From CAWCBH01 sp963793785 (GTDB lineage: Bacteria > Actinomycetota > Thermoleophilia > Solirubrobacterales > 70-9): a stretch of DNA of 64,000 bases. The stretch is taken from positions 682,001-746,000 of the forward strand of contig CAWCBH010000003.1 of assembly GCA_963793785.1 (NCBI GenBank), written 5' to 3'. Of the stretch, positions 25,587 through 33,621 are shown one piece after another; position 1 is the stretch's first letter, and each line of letters begins with the position of its first letter. The position numbers and the translations under genes were made by a program. The notes beneath the pieces were generated by a model. It searched no databases, was not told the origin of the DNA, and saw only the letters and a list, made by a program, of their open reading frames with translations.

Positions 25587-26804
25587 TCAGCTGTAGCGAT
25601 CCCAGCGCTTCAGCGCCGGCATCGGGTCCAGGAAGGAACCGCCCTCATACCAGCCCGGCGGCCCCCACATCTCGTAGTGCAGGTGGCAGCCGCTGGCGTT
25701 GCCTGACTCCCCGACCTCGCCGATCTTCTGACCGGTGCGGACCATCTGGCCCTCCCGGAATTGCGCCGGTGAGACAAGGTGCATGTACGCGAAGTCGATG
25801 CCGCTCGACTTGCCGTCGATGACGATGTAGTTGCCGGCGGCGCCGTGGTAGCCGGCGTACTGGACGCGGCCACCACGAGCGGCGACCATCTTGGTGCCGC
25901 AAGCGGCGAACAGGTCGACGCCCTGGTGAGTGTGGCCGGAGCGCGGGGCACCGATTCCGTCGCCGTATTCGTGCGGGCCCCGGACCGGGAAGATGAAGCC
26001 GAAGAGCTTGAAGCCGAGGGGGGAGTCGGCGCGGGCGAAGTCGCGGCGGGCGGGCTCGCCGGTCTGGGCGCTGACCCGGAAGGAGTAGCGGCCCGTCTTC
26101 GCCGGCCGTCCGGCGGACGCCTTGCCGTTCCAGCGGATCGTCTGGGTCGTGTTGGCCTCGACGTCGTCGCGGAAGAAGCTCTTGGCGACGGCTCCGTCGG
26201 CGTCGACGACGTCGATTCGGAGGTCGTTGAGCAGCTGGTTGCTGCCGATCACATAGGAGAGGCGCGGCGTGCGGACGCCGAAGAAGTAGGCCTTGCGGGG
26301 CAGCGTCTCGGCCTCGACGAGGGTCAGGACGCCGGCGCTGCCGAGCTCGCTCTTGGGACGGATCTCCAGCCTGGTCGGGGAGAGCCCGGAGGCGTTGCCG
26401 AAATCGTCCTTGACCCGCACCTTGCCGGTCATCGTGCCCTCGGGGATGCTGGCTTGTGCCGTCGTCTCCGTCGTCTCGGTGACCGGAGCCGTGATCCGCC
26501 CGTCAGCACCTGTGAAGGTCATCCGCGTGACGCTGCTGAGGTTGCGGCCGCTGACCTGGGCCTTGCCGTCGACGGTCGCCTTTCGCAGGCCGACACAGCC
26601 ATTCAGGCAGACGACGTCCTTGATCGATGGCGTGCCCGGGGCCGTGGCGCCGCCCGCGTTGAGCCGCAGCTTCCCGTCCTCACCGGCGGCCGAGGTCGCG
26701 CTTGCAGCCGAGGCGACGCCGGCCAGGGCCAGGAGAATCAAGGCCGCGAGTACTGCTGTGAATTTGGTTGCCGGCCGTCGTCCCGGCCGGGGGCTGCTCG
26801 CCAA
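25587..26804 (-). CDS. secreted M23 peptidase with IPT/TIG-like region
   Basis: 405 residues from TTG 26804, 6 nt after an AAGGAGAG ribosome site. Signal peptide FTAVLAALILLALAGVASA. Residues about 60-150 form an IPT/TIG-like beta domain (SIKDVVCLNGCVGLRKATVDG). The M23 domain near the C-terminus carries HTHQGVDLFAACGT (zinc His/Asp), GRVQYAGYHGAAGNYIVIDG and HLHYEMWGPPGW. Likely a peptidoglycan endopeptidase for wall remodelling. A c-di-AMP riboswitch precedes it, a regulatory link common for actinobacterial cell-wall hydrolases. Confidence 0.92.
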   Translation of the reverse strand: MASSPRPGRRPATKFTAVLAALILLALAGVASAASATSAAGEDGKLRLNAGGATAPGTPSIKDVVCLNGCVGLRKATVDGKAQVSGRNLSSVTRMTFTGADGRITAPVTETTETTAQASIPEGTMTGKVRVKDDFGNASGLSPTRLEIRPKSELGSAGVLTLVEAETLPRKAYFFGVRTPRLSYVIGSNQLLNDLRIDVVDADGAVAKSFFRDDVEANTTQTIRWNGKASAGRPAKTGRYSFRVSAQTGEPARRDFARADSPLGFKLFGFIFPVRGPHEYGDGIGAPRSGHTHQGVDLFAACGTKMVAARGGRVQYAGYHGAAGNYIVIDGKSSGIDFAYMHLVSPAQFREGQMVRTGQKIGEVGESGNASGCHLHYEMWGPPGWYEGGSFLDPMPALKRWDRYS

Positions 26805-26821
26805 CTGCTCTCTCCTTCGGT

Positions 26822-26945
26822 GGCCTGCGGAGTTAGCTGTCGGGCTCGCGCTGAAAGAGTTGCGCTATGGACGAGTTCGTCCAATTCGCCCCCGAGACCT
26901 GCAAGGTCTCTTCGGTTCCTCCGCTCCCGGCCGGCGTCCGGCCGA
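26822..26945 (-). promoter_or_regulatory. ydaO/yuaA-type c-di-AMP riboswitch
   Basis: On the minus strand the leader of the M23 gene contains GCGGAGGAACC, a hairpin GAGACCT-TGC-AGGTCTC, then GGGGGCGAATT, a second hairpin GGACGA..TCGTCC, and the conserved 3' block GACAGCTAACTCCGCAGGC. These match in order the conserved pieces of the c-di-AMP riboswitch. The gene's ribosome site AAGGAGAG follows immediately. Exact P1 boundaries are uncertain. Confidence 0.82.
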
Positions 26946-26967
26946 GATTCGGCACTGCTGGCGCGGC

Positions 26968-26996
26968 AGTATAACCACGCCTACGGTCGCGGTCGA
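26968..26996 (-). promoter_or_regulatory. probable promoter of the riboswitch-M23 transcript
   Basis: On the minus strand TCGACC (26996-26991), a 17-nt spacer and TATACT (26973-26968) resemble a sigma-A promoter. Transcription would start near 26961, just before the riboswitch. The -35 matches only four of six consensus bases. Confidence 0.45.
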
Positions 26997-27095
26997 TGGC
27001 GGGCGCTCCCGCGCCGACCGCCTCCGGCCCACTATGATTTCGGCCGCCGCGCCGGGGCTGTCTGGGCGTTCCCGCCGCGGCTTTTCGACGGAAAG

Positions 27096-27530
27096 ATGAA
27101 GACGTTTGTCGCCACACCAGCCAACCGCCAGCGCGACTGGTACGTCGTCGACGCCGAGGGACAGACGCTCGGGCGGCTGGCGACCCGGATCGCCGACGCC
27201 CTGCGCGGCAAGCGCAAGCCCGAATACACGCCCCACATCGACACCGGCGACTTCGTGATCGTCGTCAACGCGGAGAAGATCCGGGTCACCGGCGACAAGC
27301 TGGCGTCGAAGGTGTACTGGCGCCACAGCGGCTATCCGGGCGGGATCAAGTCCCGTACGCTCGGCGAGCAGCTCCGGCGCCGACCCGAAGAGGTCATCCG
27401 CAAGGCGGTCAAGGGCATGCTTCCCCGCAACCGCCTGGCTCGGCAACAGCTTCGCAAGCTGAAGGTCTACGCCGGCCCCGAGCATCCGCATCAGGCGCAG
27501 CAGCCGACCCCGATGGAGATCAAGGACTGA
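27096..27530 (+). CDS. rplM: 50S ribosomal protein L13
   Basis: 144 residues, usual length. MKTFVATPANRQRDWYVVDAEGQTLGRLATRIADAL, the HIDTGDFVIVVNAEKI segment, HSGYPGGIKSRTL, and GMLPRNRLARQQLRKLKVYAG are all standard. The longer open frame upstream runs antisense through the M23 gene and is discarded. Two nt before rpsI; the usual rplM-rpsI pair. Confidence 0.97.
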   Translation: MKTFVATPANRQRDWYVVDAEGQTLGRLATRIADALRGKRKPEYTPHIDTGDFVIVVNAEKIRVTGDKLASKVYWRHSGYPGGIKSRTLGEQLRRRPEEVIRKAVKGMLPRNRLARQQLRKLKVYAGPEHPHQAQQPTPMEIKD

Positions 27531-27532
27531 AC

Positions 27533-28375
27533 ATGGCCGAGGAAGAGAACTCGCAAGCAAACGAAGAGCAGCAGGAGCCCGAAGAACCGACCGGCGCCGA
27601 GGAACCGACCGAAGCCGAAGAGCCGGCCGCGGAGGAGCCTGCCGCCGAGGAGACCCCGGCCGAGCCGGAGGAAACCCCAGCCGAGCCTGAAGAGACCCCC
27701 GCTGAAACCGAGGAGACCCCGGCCGAGCCCGAGCCGGCAGCGGCTGAGCCGGCCGAGGCCAAGGCTGAGACCGGGGAGGGGGAGGAGGCTGCGAAAGCCT
27801 CATCCGACCTGCCTCCAGGGGCCGACCTGGACCCGATCGACCTCGAGCCCGAGGCCCGGCTGAGCGCCGAGGAGAAGGCGCGGCTGGAGGCCGAGGAGGA
27901 AGAGCGGGCGAGCCGCGAGGCGCAGCTGACCTCGGAGAGCCCCGAGGAGCCCGCGCCGGCGGCCCGCACCCCCGCCGACATGGCCAAGGACGCCCGCTAC
28001 ATCGCGACCGGCAAGCGCAAGCGGTCGATCGCCCGGATCGTGCTCACGCCCGGCGACGGCAAGGTCGAGATCAACCGGCGGGCGCTTGAGGAGTACTTCC
28101 CGCGCCCGCTCCACCAGACGATGGCGATGCAGCCGATCTCGGCCGCCGGATACGAGGGAACCGTCGACGTCAAGGTGCGAGTCCACGGCGGCGGTGTCAG
28201 CGGACAGGCGAGCGCGGTTCGCCACGGAATCGCCCGCGCCCTGACCGAGGTCGACCCGGACCTGCGCGGCGATCTGAAGCGGCGCGGGTACCTGACCCGC
28301 GACGCCCGGGTCAAGGAGCGCCGCAAGGCCGGCCTCAAGAAGGCTCGCAAGCGGCCGCAGTTCTCCAAGCGCTAG
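27533..28375 (+). CDS. rpsI: 30S ribosomal protein S9 with long acidic N-terminal extension
   Basis: 280 residues against about 130 usual. The S9 domain starts near residue 150 (ARYIATGKRKRSIARIVLTPG) and ends with the canonical KKARKRPQFSKR. The first 145 residues are almost only E, A, P and T, with tandem EETPAEP-type repeats at about 38-70, a charged helix around 105-130, and no hydrophobic core. ATG 27533 has an uninterrupted frame and the rplM stop 3 nt upstream. An internal ATG (PADMAKDARY, residue about 149) could give a normal-length S9, but no strong ribosome site precedes it. Confidence 0.95.
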   Translation: MAEEENSQANEEQQEPEEPTGAEEPTEAEEPAAEEPAAEETPAEPEETPAEPEETPAETEETPAEPEPAAAEPAEAKAETGEGEEAAKASSDLPPGADLDPIDLEPEARLSAEEKARLEAEEEERASREAQLTSESPEEPAPAARTPADMAKDARYIATGKRKRSIARIVLTPGDGKVEINRRALEEYFPRPLHQTMAMQPISAAGYEGTVDVKVRVHGGGVSGQASAVRHGIARALTEVDPDLRGDLKRRGYLTRDARVKERRKAGLKKARKRPQFSKR

Positions 28376-28383
28376 AACCGAAC

Positions 28384-29697
28384 ATGGCGGCCGACCGCAA
28401 GCTCTTCGGAACCGACGGGGTCCGGGGAGAAGCCGGGGCGTTTCTGACCCCTGACCTTGCGACCGCGCTGGGGCGAGCGGCGACCGCGTCGCTCGGTTCC
28501 GACCGCCCCACCGTCCTGATCGTCCGCGACACGCGCGAATCGGGGCCGATGCTCGAAGCGGCCCTGGCGGCCGGCATCGCAGCGGCGGGGGGAGACGTGC
28601 TGCTGGGCGGCGTGCTGCCGACCCCCGCCGCCGCGATTCTCGCCCGCCGCTACGACCTCGACCTGGCCGCGGTCGTGTCTGCCTCCCACAACGCCTATCG
28701 CGACAACGGGATCAAGTTCCTCTCCGCCGAGGGGACCAAGCTCGGCGACGAAGCCGAGCGGCGGATCGAGGAGCTGATCGCCTCGCCTCCCACGGGTCGT
28801 CGGATCGGGCGGATTCGGCAACTGAACGGCGCTCTCGAGGACTACCTGCGGGCCCTGCAGGAGGGTCTCGCGCTCGACCTATCCAGCATCCGAGTCGTCC
28901 TCGACTGCGCCAACGGAGCGACCTACCGAGCGGCGCCTGCGATCTTCGAGCGCCTCGGAGCCGAGGTGCAGGCGCTCGCCGACGAACCCGACGGGCGAAA
29001 CATCAACGCCGGCTGCGGCTCGACCCATCTCGACAACCTGCAGGAGCACGTCGCCGCCAGCGATGCCGACATCGGCTTCGCTTATGACGGCGACGGCGAC
29101 CGCGTCCTCGCCGTCGACGCCGGCGGCGAGTCTCACGACGGCGATGAGCTGATCGCCCTGATCGGCACCGACCTGAACCGACGAGGCGCCCTCGGGGGCG
29201 GGGTCGTCGTCACCGTGATGACCAACTACGGCTTCCACCAGGCGATGCAGACGGCGGCGGTCGAGGTCGCCACGACCGCCGTCGGAGACCGCTACGTGCT
29301 CGAGGAGTTGCGCCGGCGCGACTGGAGGCTGGGCGGTGAGCAGTCGGGGCACATCATCTGGACCGACTTCGCCCCGACCGGCGACGGCATCGCCGCCTCG
29401 CTGCTCACTCTCCGGGCGCTGGCCGGGCGTCCGCTTGCCGATGCCGGCGCGATGCGCAAGCTGCCGCAGACCCTGGTCAACGTCGAGGTATCCAACCGCG
29501 AGGCGCTGGACGGCGCAGCCGAGGTCCGGCTTGCGGTCGAGCGCGAGGAGGCCGAGCTGGAAGGCCGCGGGCGGATTCTGGTCCGGCCCTCCGGCACCGA
29601 GCAGCTGATCCGGGTGATGGTCGAGGCGCCGACCACCGAAGAGGCCGGGGCGGTGTGCGACCGCCTGGTGGCCGTCGTGCGGCGCGAGCTCGCCTGA
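28384..29697 (+). CDS. glmM: phosphoglucosamine mutase
   Basis: 437 residues, isomerising glucosamine-6-P to glucosamine-1-P for UDP-GlcNAc and peptidoglycan. The active serine S101 is in VSASHNAYRDNGIKF; the metal loop FAYDGDGDRVLAVD and the C-terminal phosphate site VRPSGTEQLIRVM are intact. Starts 8 nt after rpsI. With glmS downstream it forms the usual actinobacterial rplM-rpsI-glmM-glmS order. Confidence 0.95.
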   Translation: MAADRKLFGTDGVRGEAGAFLTPDLATALGRAATASLGSDRPTVLIVRDTRESGPMLEAALAAGIAAAGGDVLLGGVLPTPAAAILARRYDLDLAAVVSASHNAYRDNGIKFLSAEGTKLGDEAERRIEELIASPPTGRRIGRIRQLNGALEDYLRALQEGLALDLSSIRVVLDCANGATYRAAPAIFERLGAEVQALADEPDGRNINAGCGSTHLDNLQEHVAASDADIGFAYDGDGDRVLAVDAGGESHDGDELIALIGTDLNRRGALGGGVVVTVMTNYGFHQAMQTAAVEVATTAVGDRYVLEELRRRDWRLGGEQSGHIIWTDFAPTGDGIAASLLTLRALAGRPLADAGAMRKLPQTLVNVEVSNREALDGAAEVRLAVEREEAELEGRGRILVRPSGTEQLIRVMVEAPTTEEAGAVCDRLVAVVRRELA

Positions 29698-29734
29698 GTC
29701 GCGCGCCGGGCACGCTCTACCCTTATCTCCCCCT

Positions 29735-31591
29735 ATGTGCGGCATCGTCGGATACGTGGGCGGCCGTCCCTGCCGCGACCTGCTTGTCGCCGGTCTCGAG
29801 AAGCTCGAGTACCGGGGCTACGACTCGGCCGGAATCTCGGTCATCTCCGATGGGCGGATCGACAGCGTCCGCGCGGTCGGCAACCTCTCCAACCTGCGCG
29901 CGGCGGTGGAGGCGGAGTCGGACGGTGGCGCCGTCGCCACGGCCACTCGCCCGGCGACGACCGGGGTCGCCCACACCCGCTGGGCGACGCACGGCCGCGT
30001 GACCGAGGAGAACGCCCACCCCCATAACGACTGCACCGATCGCGTCCACATCGTCCTCAACGGGATCGTCGAGAACCACGCCGATCTTCGCCGGGCACTG
30101 GAGCAGGATGGGCACTCGTTCAGCTCCGAGACCGACGCCGAGATCGTCGCCCACCTGATCGAGGAGCACTACGACGGCGATCTGGTCGCGGCGGTGCGGG
30201 CCGCGTTTGCCCGCCTGCGCGGCCACTACGCCTTCGTCGCCATGCACGCCGACGAGCCCGAACGGCTGGTCGGGGCGCGCCGGGAGTGCCCGCTGATCGC
30301 CGGCATCGGCGAGGGGGAGACGTTTCTGGCCTCGGCGATCCCGGCCTTTCTGTCCGAGACCCGCAAGGTGGTCCTGATCGAAAACGACGAGATCGTCACG
30401 ATCGACGACGTCGGCATCGAGATCACCGACGCCGACGGGAATCCGGTCGAGCGCGACTTCGAGGAGGTCACCTGGGACGACGACGCGGCCGAGAAGGGCG
30501 GCTTTCCCACCTTCATGATGAAGGAGATCCACGAGCAGGCCGACGCGGTCGCGGAGACGATCGCCGACCGACTGCCGACCGACAGCGGCGTCGACCTCTC
30601 CGACGTCGAGCTCGACGACGACTACCTGCGCGACGTCGGGCGAATCGTGATCGTCGCCTGCGGGACCTCCTACCACGCCGGCCTGGTCGGCCGCTACGCA
30701 ATCGAGGAGTGGGCCCGGGTGCCGGTCGAGATGGACATCGCGTCCGAATACCGCTACCGAAATCCGGTGGTCGGCGAGCGCGATCTGGTTGTCGGCATCA
30801 CCCAGTCCGGAGAGACCGCCGACACCCTGGCGGCGATGCGCCTCGCCCGCGAGAACGGGGCCAAGGTGCTCGCGGTGACGAACATCATGGGAAGCCAGGC
30901 GACCCGTGATGCCGACGCCGTCCTCTACACGCGCGCCGGGCTCGAGGTCGGCGTCGCGGCGACCAAGACCTTCGTCGCCCAGATCGCGGCGATGTACCTG
31001 CTCGGCCTTCGCCTGGCCCAGGTCCGGGAAACCCTCGCACCGGAGCGGATCGGCGAGCTGGTGCGAGGGCTGAAGGAGATCCCCTCCAAGATCGAGTTGA
31101 CGCTGGAAAGCGTCACCGAGCGGGTGCAGGCGATCGCCCGCAGCCACCACCGGCAGACCTTCTTCCTCTACCTCGGCCGCCACATCGGCCTTCCCGTCTG
31201 TCTCGAGGGGGCGCTGAAGCTGAAGGAGATCTCCTACATCCCCACCGACGCCTATGCGGCGGGGGAGATGAAGCACGGCCCGATCGCTCTGCTCGACGCC
31301 TCGACGCCGGTCGTCTGCGTCGCCACCGACAGCCCGGTTCTGGAGAAGATCCTCTCCAACGCCGAGGAGGTGCGCGCCCGCGGGGCGGACGTGATCGCGA
31401 TCGCCACCGATGGCTCCGACCGCGTCGCCGAGGTCGCCGACCAGACGATCTCCGTGCCGCGCACGGACTGGATCCTGCAGCCGATCCTGGCGATCCTGCC
31501 GCTGCAGCTGCTGGCCTATTTCATCGCCCGGCTCAACGACCTCAACGTCGACCAGCCGCGCAACCTGGCCAAGACGGTCACGGTGGAATAG
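29735..31591 (+). CDS. glmS: glutamine-fructose-6-phosphate aminotransferase
   Basis: 618 residues. Cys2 nucleophile in MCGIVGYVGGRPCRDLLV. Glutaminase domain to about 240, then two SIS domains (VACGTSYHAGLVGRYAIEEWA; LGRHIGLPVCLEGALKLKEISYI) and the C-terminal LAKTVTVE. Makes glucosamine-6-P, feeding GlmM just upstream. No glmS ribozyme is visible in the 37-nt gap before it. Confidence 0.96.
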   Translation: MCGIVGYVGGRPCRDLLVAGLEKLEYRGYDSAGISVISDGRIDSVRAVGNLSNLRAAVEAESDGGAVATATRPATTGVAHTRWATHGRVTEENAHPHNDCTDRVHIVLNGIVENHADLRRALEQDGHSFSSETDAEIVAHLIEEHYDGDLVAAVRAAFARLRGHYAFVAMHADEPERLVGARRECPLIAGIGEGETFLASAIPAFLSETRKVVLIENDEIVTIDDVGIEITDADGNPVERDFEEVTWDDDAAEKGGFPTFMMKEIHEQADAVAETIADRLPTDSGVDLSDVELDDDYLRDVGRIVIVACGTSYHAGLVGRYAIEEWARVPVEMDIASEYRYRNPVVGERDLVVGITQSGETADTLAAMRLARENGAKVLAVTNIMGSQATRDADAVLYTRAGLEVGVAATKTFVAQIAAMYLLGLRLAQVRETLAPERIGELVRGLKEIPSKIELTLESVTERVQAIARSHHRQTFFLYLGRHIGLPVCLEGALKLKEISYIPTDAYAAGEMKHGPIALLDASTPVVCVATDSPVLEKILSNAEEVRARGADVIAIATDGSDRVAEVADQTISVPRTDWILQPILAILPLQLLAYFIARLNDLNVDQPRNLAKTVTVE

Positions 31592-31597
31592 GTGTCG

Positions 31598-31654
31598 GCC
31601 GCGGCGGTTAGCCGCGGCAGGGGCAGGTCAGGCGGCGCAGCCGCCGCAATGGTG
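31598..31654 (+). repeat. 57-bp double-hairpin repeat, copy 1
   Basis: First hairpin GCCGCGGC-GGTTA-GCCGCGGC (31598-31618), a 7-nt linker, then a constant block beginning GGTCAGGCGGCGC and ending CCGCAATGGTG (31626-31654) with inner stem GGCGGC-GCA-GCCGCC. The second copy at 57058-57115 has the same spacing and the same constant block but a different, equally perfect first stem. Lies between glmS and the DUF3352 gene. Confidence 0.7.
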
Positions 31655-31676
31655 GCATCGCTACGATGCCGCGCTG

Positions 31677-33224
31677 ATGTTCTCCCGACGCCGCACCCTC
31701 CAGGCCCTGTCAACCGTCGCCGCGGTGACCGCCCTGGCGCTTTCCGGATGCGGTGACGACGGTGGTGAGAGCGGCAGCGATCCGGCGACGCTGGCGCCGG
31801 CCGGGACGCCGCTCTACGTCGAGGGCGCAATCCGTCCCGACGGAGAGCTGCGAGCGGACACCGAGGCCGCGATCGAGGCCGTGAGCGGATTCAGCAACCC
31901 CGGCGATCGGCTGGTCGACCTGCTCAACGTCGCTCTCGCCGAGGACACCGACCTCACCTACGAAGACGACATCGAGCCGTGGCTGGGCGAGCGGGCCTCG
32001 ATCGCGGTGACCAGCTTGAGCGACGAGGATTCGTTCGCGGTGATCGTCGAGTCCACCGACTCCGGCGCCGCCGAGGACTTCCTGGCCGAGGCCGCAAAGA
32101 CGGACTCCGACATCAGCGAGGCGAGCCACGAGGGGACCGACTACCAGGTCGACGAGGACGGCTTCGCGATCGGCGTCGTCGACGGATTCGTGGTCGGCGC
32201 CGACGAACGGGTCTTCAAGCAGGTCGTGGACGGGGCGGGGGGCGATTCGCTCGCCGACGACTCCACGTTCACCGAAACCTTCGGCGACGCCTCCGAGGGC
32301 AGCCTGGTCGACGTCTACGTCGACGTCGAGGGTGCGGTCGAGGCGGCCGGCGACAAGATCGACCCGGCGGCGCTCGGCGCCGTCGAGTCGAGCATCGGCG
32401 ACCTCTCGGGGAAGACGGTTCTCGCCAGCCTGATCCCCAGCGGCGAGAGCGTCACCTTCGACGTCTCCACGAACATCGAGGCGCCGTTTGAGCCCGGCGA
32501 TGTCAGCGAGCTGCTCGGGTCGCTGCCGGCGGAGTCGTGGGCGGCTTTCGGCTTCGCCGACCTGGGCCGCGGGATCGAGCTCGGGCTCGAGCAGGCCGAG
32601 CAGTCCGGCGCCCCGATCGAGCTGCTGGAGCGCCAGCTCCAGTCGTCTGGATTCGACCTGCAGCGGGACCTGCTCAGCTGGCCCGAGGACCTGGCCGCCT
32701 TCGTCGGCGGCACCGACCTGAGGGCGCTGGCCGGCGCCGTCGTGGTCACCTCCAGCGATCCGGCCGCCTCGACGGCCGCGGTCGACAAGCTCGTCGACCT
32801 GGCGCTGAAGGAGGGAGAGGCCGGGGTGCGGAAGCTGAACGTGCCCGGTGGAGCCGGTCTGCAGGTGCGCGATCGCGCCGAGCTCGGGCCGAAGCCCCTG
32901 CAGCTCGTCGCAAAGGGGGACCGGGTCGTCCTCGGCTACGGGACCGAGGCCACCCAGCAGGCGCTTGACGGCGGCGGTCAGCCGCTCTCGGGCGCCCAGG
33001 CCTACCAACAGGCGACGGGCGCGCTATCCGACGCCGTCGAGCTGACCGGCTTCCTCTCGATCGACCCGGTGCTGGAGCTGGCCGAGGCGCTGGGCGCAAC
33101 CAGCGACAGCGAATATGCCGAGGCGAGGCCGTACCTGCGACGCCTCTCCTACCTGGTCTTCGGCTCGGGATCCGAGGGGGACCGGGCCAGCACCGAGGTC
33201 GTCCTCGGCTTGCGCGGCGAGTAG
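31677..33224 (+). CDS. DUF3352 lipoprotein
   Basis: 515 residues. Signal peptide with lipobox ALALSGCGDDGG, so lipid-anchored outside the membrane. The mature protein is acidic, of repeating alpha/beta character, with PEDLAAFVGGTDLRALAGAVVV and the LGPKPLQLVAKGDRVVLGYG stretch of the DUF3352 family, which is frequent in Thermoleophilia and cyanobacteria. Function unknown. Followed almost immediately by acpS. Confidence 0.85.
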   Translation: MFSRRRTLQALSTVAAVTALALSGCGDDGGESGSDPATLAPAGTPLYVEGAIRPDGELRADTEAAIEAVSGFSNPGDRLVDLLNVALAEDTDLTYEDDIEPWLGERASIAVTSLSDEDSFAVIVESTDSGAAEDFLAEAAKTDSDISEASHEGTDYQVDEDGFAIGVVDGFVVGADERVFKQVVDGAGGDSLADDSTFTETFGDASEGSLVDVYVDVEGAVEAAGDKIDPAALGAVESSIGDLSGKTVLASLIPSGESVTFDVSTNIEAPFEPGDVSELLGSLPAESWAAFGFADLGRGIELGLEQAEQSGAPIELLERQLQSSGFDLQRDLLSWPEDLAAFVGGTDLRALAGAVVVTSSDPAASTAAVDKLVDLALKEGEAGVRKLNVPGGAGLQVRDRAELGPKPLQLVAKGDRVVLGYGTEATQQALDGGGQPLSGAQAYQQATGALSDAVELTGFLSIDPVLELAEALGATSDSEYAEARPYLRRLSYLVFGSGSEGDRASTEVVLGLRGE

Positions 33225-33228
33225 CCCG

Positions 33229-33588
33229 ATCGGCCCTGGAATCGGCATCGACCTGCTCGAGATCGAACGCCTCGAGCGCGCCCTGGAGCGCCATCCTCGC
33301 CTCGCCGGGCGGCTGTTCACCGACTCCGAGTTGCGCTACGCCGGGGCCCGGCGGCGTCCGGGCCGCCATCTCGCGGCCCGTTTCGCCGCCAAGGAGGCGG
33401 TCGTGAAGGCGCTCGGACTGGGCGGGTTCGGCCTCCGCGACATCGAGGTCTGCGCCGGCGAGCCGCCTCGCGTCAGGCTGCACGGGGCCGCGGCTGCGGC
33501 CGCCGCCGATGCGAGCTCGGAGATCCGGGTCTCGCTGACCCACTCGCGCGACTTTGCGGCGGCCGTGGCGCTGGTCGGCAGACCCTGA
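33229..33588 (+). CDS. acpS: holo-[acyl-carrier-protein] synthase
   Basis: About 119 residues if translation starts at ATC 33229. Motifs GIGIDLLEIERLERAL and RFAAKEAVVKALGLGGFGLRDIEV are those of AcpS, which transfers phosphopantetheine to ACP. No ATG, GTG or TTG lies in frame after the DUF3352 stop and before GIGIDL; the nearest is ATG 33115, which would add 38 residues overlapping the DUF3352 gene. Family length (119-126) favours the ATC start or a sequence error at the start codon. Confidence 0.88.
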   Translation: MGPGIGIDLLEIERLERALERHPRLAGRLFTDSELRYAGARRRPGRHLAARFAAKEAVVKALGLGGFGLRDIEVCAGEPPRVRLHGAAAAAAADASSEIRVSLTHSRDFAAAVALVGRP

Positions 33589-33621
33589 TCGACCTTTACG
33601 CCGACTGTAGGCTGGCGCGCG

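Noticed and set aside
26867..26910. Hairpins GGACGA..TCGTCC and GAGACCT..AGGTCTC read as an L13/S9 autoregulatory leader upstream of rplM
   Set aside because: Read on the minus strand they fall between the conserved blocks of the c-di-AMP riboswitch before the M23 gene, which explains them better.
26867..26974. Short plus-strand frame of 35 codons starting ATG 26867
   Set aside because: It is antisense to the riboswitch, has no ribosome site, and composition is explained by the structured RNA.
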